Positions 59,306 through 64,000 of a stretch of 64,000 nt of DNA are shown here, piece after piece (position 1 is the first letter of the stretch; each line of letters starts with the position of its first letter). Source of the DNA: Prinsepia uniflora (taxonomy: Eukaryota; Streptophyta; Magnoliopsida; Rosales; Rosaceae); the NCBI GenBank assembly GCA_032719365.1, contig CM064874.1:34582716-34646715 (forward strand). Direction: 5' to 3'. The position numbers and the translations under genes are program-made. The notes under the pieces were generated by a model. That model worked only from the letters and a program-made list of their open reading frames with translations. It searched no databases and was not told the origin of the DNA.

Positions 59306-59884
59306 TGACACGACCCACCCTCAATCCCCCGGGAATAAGGGCTAAGTCATGCTCCCGTCTAACTTACGCATGACACGAAGGCTAAACCTCCATGTAGCTC
59401 GTAAGCCAAACAAGGGATTCCCAAAACAAACCGTCCCCAAGTACTGGACTTTCCAGAGCGCGCAGAATCTACTGTGGATCGCATGTGTGATGTCTATGTC
59501 TCTCTCTACCAACAGCCTGCACCGCAACAACCTGGAGGGTATTGTAAACATAAAAAACTGTGAGTGGACAAAAATAAAGAATAAGTTTAGAAAACCGTTA
59601 AGAAGAAAAGACATTTATACCCTCCGTTTAAAAACCAATGCATGCATATAACACTAGTTCATTTCCGAGATAATCAAAACCATTTATGCAAATCGAAATA
59701 ATTTCCTTTTCTTAAATACCGGGCCTCAGCCCAAAACCGTCAAAAGCCATCTCATCCGGGTCATAACCCAAACCACCGGAAAACCATGAGTAAAAACCAT
59801 CATTATTAAACATCATCAAGTTATCTTCGAAACCCAAAACACATTTGAAAACGCATTTCCATCCATCGAACCTGCTGGATCTAT

Positions 59885-60100
59885 CCGAGTTTTGAAACTC
59901 CCGAGTCTTTAAACTCAATCTAGGCCTCAATAAATCCGTGTCTTTAAACTCCTGAGTCCTTAAACTCAATAGGCCTACGGGAGAAATCACAATATCCGAG
60001 TCTTTGATCTTCTGATTCTTTAAACTCAATCTAGGTCTTAAACCCAATCCGGGCCCACCTTTATCATGTATCATATCCGGGTCTTTAAACCCAATAACCA
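59885..60100. repeat. GAGTCTTTAAACTC hairpin array (third copy of the array type)
   Basis: Variants GAGTTTTGAAACTC, GAGTCTTTAAACTC, GAGTCCTTAAACTC and GGGTCTTTAAACCC at irregular spacing. The stem is kept while the loop and stem letters vary. Confidence 0.82.
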
Positions 60101-61639
60101 GATCCAGAAAATCCAATCCAAAACCATTTTAAAACCATTTCCAAATCAATGTCCAACTCCGAATTCGAAATCACCTTTTCGAATTCCAAGCCGAATCCGA
60201 AATCATCATTCTGAATCCAAATCCAGAATCTTATCCATAATCCCTTTCCAAATCCGAATTTGAAACCATCATTCCGTAAGCTAGCATCCAGAACAATCAT
60301 TTCGAACCCAAATCCAGAAATCAACTTTCAAGTTCCAAAATTGAATCCCGAATCGTCATCCTGAAATCCGATTCTAAAACCTGAAATCACGTTCATCAAA
60401 ACCACTTTTATGAACTGGGCTTCAAGCCCGAACTCACTTTCCGAAATCCATTAGAAATCATTGAAATCAAATCATAATTCAAATCTCAAAATCAAATCAT
60501 CAAAACCATGGTCAAATCACAGTATAATTCGAAAGCTCGTAAAACGTGCAAATACGTCATTATCTCGAAATTCGTGCAAAACTGTAAATCATCAATATCA
60601 GTTAAAAAATATAGAAATCACGTATAAAAAGCATAGAAAACATATATGCATGCATCATAAGTTTGAAATCAAAGTCCACTCACAGACCGTTACGCCGTTG
60701 CCTCGATACACGTGCACTTACGTCGTTCCCGGTCAATCCACTATCACCGGCTTTCCCGAACCTGTCCAAATCCCATAATAAGGTCACTAACTACTTCACA
60801 ATGCTTCTACTAAAGCCCTAAAATTTTTCCGTATTTTTAACTATTTTTAACCGAGCCCTAAAACCTTCAGACATCCCGAAACATATCGAGACGATGTCCG
60901 ATCGACTCGAAACCAGTGCCAAAATGTTCGTTACATCGAATACTTTAGAAGTCAAGTTGGAACCTCCCTTAGATACCACGCGCCGAAACTGTTCATCTCC
61001 TTCAACCTCCAGCTATCCCGGTTTAGACTTGTTCTAACCAGCCCGGTTCGACCAAACCGGCGCAGGAAGTTTTCCACCGGTTTTCCATCTTTTCCATTCG
61101 TTTTAATCCCTATAGCTTCGTCCTCTTCAACCTAATCGATCTAACTAAGAAAAACACAAAGTTAGGACCTGAAGAATACCTTCCAGATTCAAGATTAAAA
61201 CCATGCTCTGCAACCTTGTCCATCCCCGATTTCTGACCTCCTCCAGCCTCAACTTTCATCCCAATCGACCTCTGGTCACCTCCAACACATTATCCATTAA
61301 TTAATATCGAGTAACAAACACTAAAACTCATTTTACCATTTTTGAAGTCAAAATCGAGTTTCAAAGGACGTCTACTTACCGCCCATCTTAAGCCTCAAAA
61401 CCAGGCTCGTTGGACTCCCGTGACTTCCAACAATAGCTTCCCATCAATTAAATCACTCAGAACTCATGAGAACACGGTTTGTCATTTTTCATTGAAGACA
61501 GGACTTATGGTTTCTCAGGTCCCCTGACTCAACCCTCCGCCGTGGACCACCGTGACACCACCAACCACTTCATCTGACCTTCATCTTCCCTTTCATTTCG
61601 GACAGTAAGGACAATATGAAGAGGTTTGGGTTCTCACAA

Positions 61640-61796
<157 letters not shown>

Positions 61797-62456
61797 TCTC
61801 TGTTTTAGTCCCATGATCGTGCATCCACGATTTTAAAAACAAAGAGAGACGGTGAGGAGCTTCCACCACCATCTAGAAGGGGCTAGGTGTCCAAAATCCT
61901 GTGGACACACACATCCTGATGCAACCAAGTGTCCTCATCCTGCTGGGCACAAATCCCTAGGCAGTAAAAGACCAAATTGCCCTTACCTTCACAAATTACC
62001 ATTTTACCCCTCAAGTTCCTAGACCCTTAACTCTGTCGTCCGACCTCCAATTAACGATACCGCCTGTCGTTGTTCTCAAGGAATTGAGACCTACCTAACA
62101 GTCCATGAATTACGTGAAAATTCCATGTCGTCTGAAAAGTCAACAAATTGTCCCGTTTTAACCAAATTACCAAAATTACCCTCGAACTTCCGAACAGCAT
62201 AACTTCCTCTTTGAATGTCGGAATCAGACGTGCCACATGTTTATGAACTCGTGACGTCCCGAACTACGTCACGGTCATCGGTCAAAATCCATTTGACCGT
62301 CTGAACTAAAAGTCAACAGTTTTGCCCATTCTAGGGGCAAAATCGTCATTTCGCACCGTCCGTCCAAAAGTTTCCAACTAATCACCGATTATCTTCACTA
62401 ATCCGTCATTAACCACTAATCTAATCCCGGTTTCCGGGACGGGTTGTTACACTCCA

Positions 62457-63580
62457 TGCATGTCTCATATACACCAGCTATTTGTTGGGCCCAACTAAAC
62501 CCCAACTTCATTTTGTGAAGCCTAGGTGCTGCCCATATTAGCGCGTCTTCCACCAACCCAGCAAATTGCACATTTTACGTGGCCTAGATTTCCTCTATGG
62601 AAATTCCTGCAACCGACTCCACTTTCCAAGCAAACAAAGGAAATAATATTTCCTTTATCTTTTAGGATTTAATTAAGTTTTCTTTTATCTTTTTAATTAG
62701 GATTTTTGTTACCTTTTTCTTTAGGATTTGTATTACTAATTTTATTTTATTAGGAATTGAGCTAGGGACTTTTCCTATGCCTATAAATAGTTAGCTTTGA
62801 TTATTTTCCAGTGTCACCCATTTTTGTACCAAAGCTCTGCTTAACCAAATATTCTTCTTCAATAATTCAAGATTTCTTTTGCAATAGCCAATTACACCAT
62901 ACTCCACCACAAACACCTTCATCCGTGACAATCTAGGGAATTCTAGCTTATCTCACTAAGGAGTGTCGAGCCACTTTGCATCCCTAGGGCAATTTCCGAG
63001 ATAAAAAGTGTAACACGATCCCCTTACCATGTAATTGTCTTTTTCTATTGAATATCATTTTCTTGTATTGATCTTTAATATAATTATGGATTTATATCGT
63101 ATATGAATTTCAATAATCTTACATGTTTTTCAATATCTTGGTTTTTGTTATGCTTGAATGTTGTGCTTAATGCTTGATTGGATCTTTAGAGAAATTCCCG
63201 AGTTTAGATCATTGAAAGTGTCAAGGGAAATTCCTGGCATGTACTTAAGATAATATGCTTGTATTTCGTAGAACTAAAGTTACTGAGTTTCCTAGATTTT
63301 GGAATTGGCATAATTTTTGAATGAGTTAGGTTTAAAGATGAGTTAATCATGTAAATAGTAAATTAGGTTAGATTAGATTATATTAGATTAGGTTAGTTAA
63401 TCACGTAGGATAATAGAAATAATCAATTACCCCCCTTAATTAATCAATCAAACGATAATCATGCTTAGGTACCCTCAATCCCCAGTTAAGAACGATCCCT
63501 ACTTATCAATACTATAATCTACAAAAAAAAGGGTTTTAAATTGCATGCATTTTTAATAAGTGTTAATTTAATGCTTAGTT
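62457..63580. mobile_element. LTR-like insertion, right part, with TATA box
   Basis: Contains ATTAGGAT/TTATCTTT-rich sequence, a good TATA box TATAAATA at 62782-62789, and downstream pyrimidine-rich sequence, suggesting an LTR promoter of another retrotransposon. No open frames of note. The right border near 63580 is guessed from where long-LTR-like sequence resumes. Confidence 0.4.
62782..62789 (+). promoter_or_regulatory. TATA box
   Basis: TATAAATA within CCTATAAATAGTTAG, about 30-35 bp upstream of a plausible start region, in LTR-like sequence. Confidence 0.5.
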
Positions 63581-64000
63581 TTTGCGTATCATTGCTATGC
63601 ATATACGATTATCCTGATATACTGTGATATGATTTTATGATATGCATAGTCGTATGTTAGTGAGTCACATGTTGCAATGCATATGAGTCCCCGAGGTATT
63701 GATGAGATTGAGATAGCATTAGAACCCACTTAGGAATTGCTAGTATCTAGTACCCGTCTATAGGCCACAGAATAGTCCTCCACGTGATCGTTCACCCGCA
63801 CTGTTCATTATACTAGTTAAAAAGCGCCAGTCCTATCCTCGAGCTCTAGGGGACTCGTTGTGACAGTGCATTGCATCCAGTACTTCAAGTGGTCGTGGTA
63901 CGTGAGCAAGATACCTAGTATTCCGAGTATGAAACTCGAGGTGACGCAAGAGCAATTTGATGTGAGTTTATATTTTGACGCACTTATAGTTTGTGCATGG
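63581..64000 (+). mobile_element. Degenerate LTR of the long-LTR superfamily, part 2
   Basis: GTATGTTAGTGAGTC, CCGAGGTATTGATGAG and CTAGGGGACTCGTTGTGACAG resemble the mid-LTR hairpin and GTCACGG/TGCATTGCC regions of the other plus LTRs. Runs off the window edge. Confidence 0.4.

Overview
The window reads as nuclear DNA of a flowering plant, a eudicot. It has one spliced, chloroplast-targeted PPR gene, and almost everything else is LTR retrotransposon sequence. The kind of elements suggests Rosaceae (apple/pear/cherry relatives), but that is a weak guess. I see no rRNA or tRNA genes, no CRISPR array and nothing prokaryotic.

Layout. (1) 1-1290: 3' end of a broken Ty1/copia element, + strand. 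(2) 1399-4213, - strand: first three exons of a PPR4-type gene (RRM plus PPR repeats). The copia remnant lies where intron 3 should be, and the remaining exons fall outside the window. (3) 4815-25059: a five-deep nest. The outermost layer is Athila-like untranslated sequence. Inside it sits a minus-strand solo LTR (6198-24704, TSD AAAAC). Inside that is a plus solo LTR (6546-22147, TSD CATAC), then a plus solo LTR (8505-21535, TSD CCGGG). Innermost is a complete 9.6-kb gag-only element (11529-21154, TSD GCTGA) with near-identical 3.4-kb LTRs. (4) 25060-40987: a second, gene-less element of the same superfamily (LTR, PBS, non-coding interior, PPT, truncated LTR). Its interior carries a minus-strand chimera with a dead gag, and its second LTR carries another solo LTR. 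(5) 40990-45140: rest of the Athila-like sequence, present as two diverged tandem copies. (6) 45420-53094: a dead minus-strand Athila-type Ty3/gypsy gag-pol whose reverse transcriptase is split by a solo LTR (47635-50262). (7) 53095-55437: a truncated LTR, followed to 56175 by a decayed MULE-type PB1-like fragment. (8) About 56900-64000: a degenerate LTR interrupted by another LTR-like element, which itself contains a solo LTR (59306-62451) with a 148-bp CA microsatellite.

Most of the window is therefore a graveyard of one superfamily: very long LTRs (2.5-3.4 kb), mostly beginning TGTAAYGACCC or a close variant, with an initiator-Met PBS and a PPT of the type seen in Tekay/Del chromoviruses. 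The two members whose interior is visible lack pol.

The most interesting signal lies inside those LTRs. Across diverged subfamilies each carries the same architecture: a W-box block, an ~85-bp module often duplicated, a GTGACA/TGTCAC palindrome, a GTGAGTGGAC...GTCCACTCAC inverted pair, dense arrays of tiny hairpins with different stems, and a terminal GGAGGG/CCCTCC stem whose arms change together between subfamilies. This looks like selection on structure (RNA fold, intron or packaging element) in non-coding LTR sequence.
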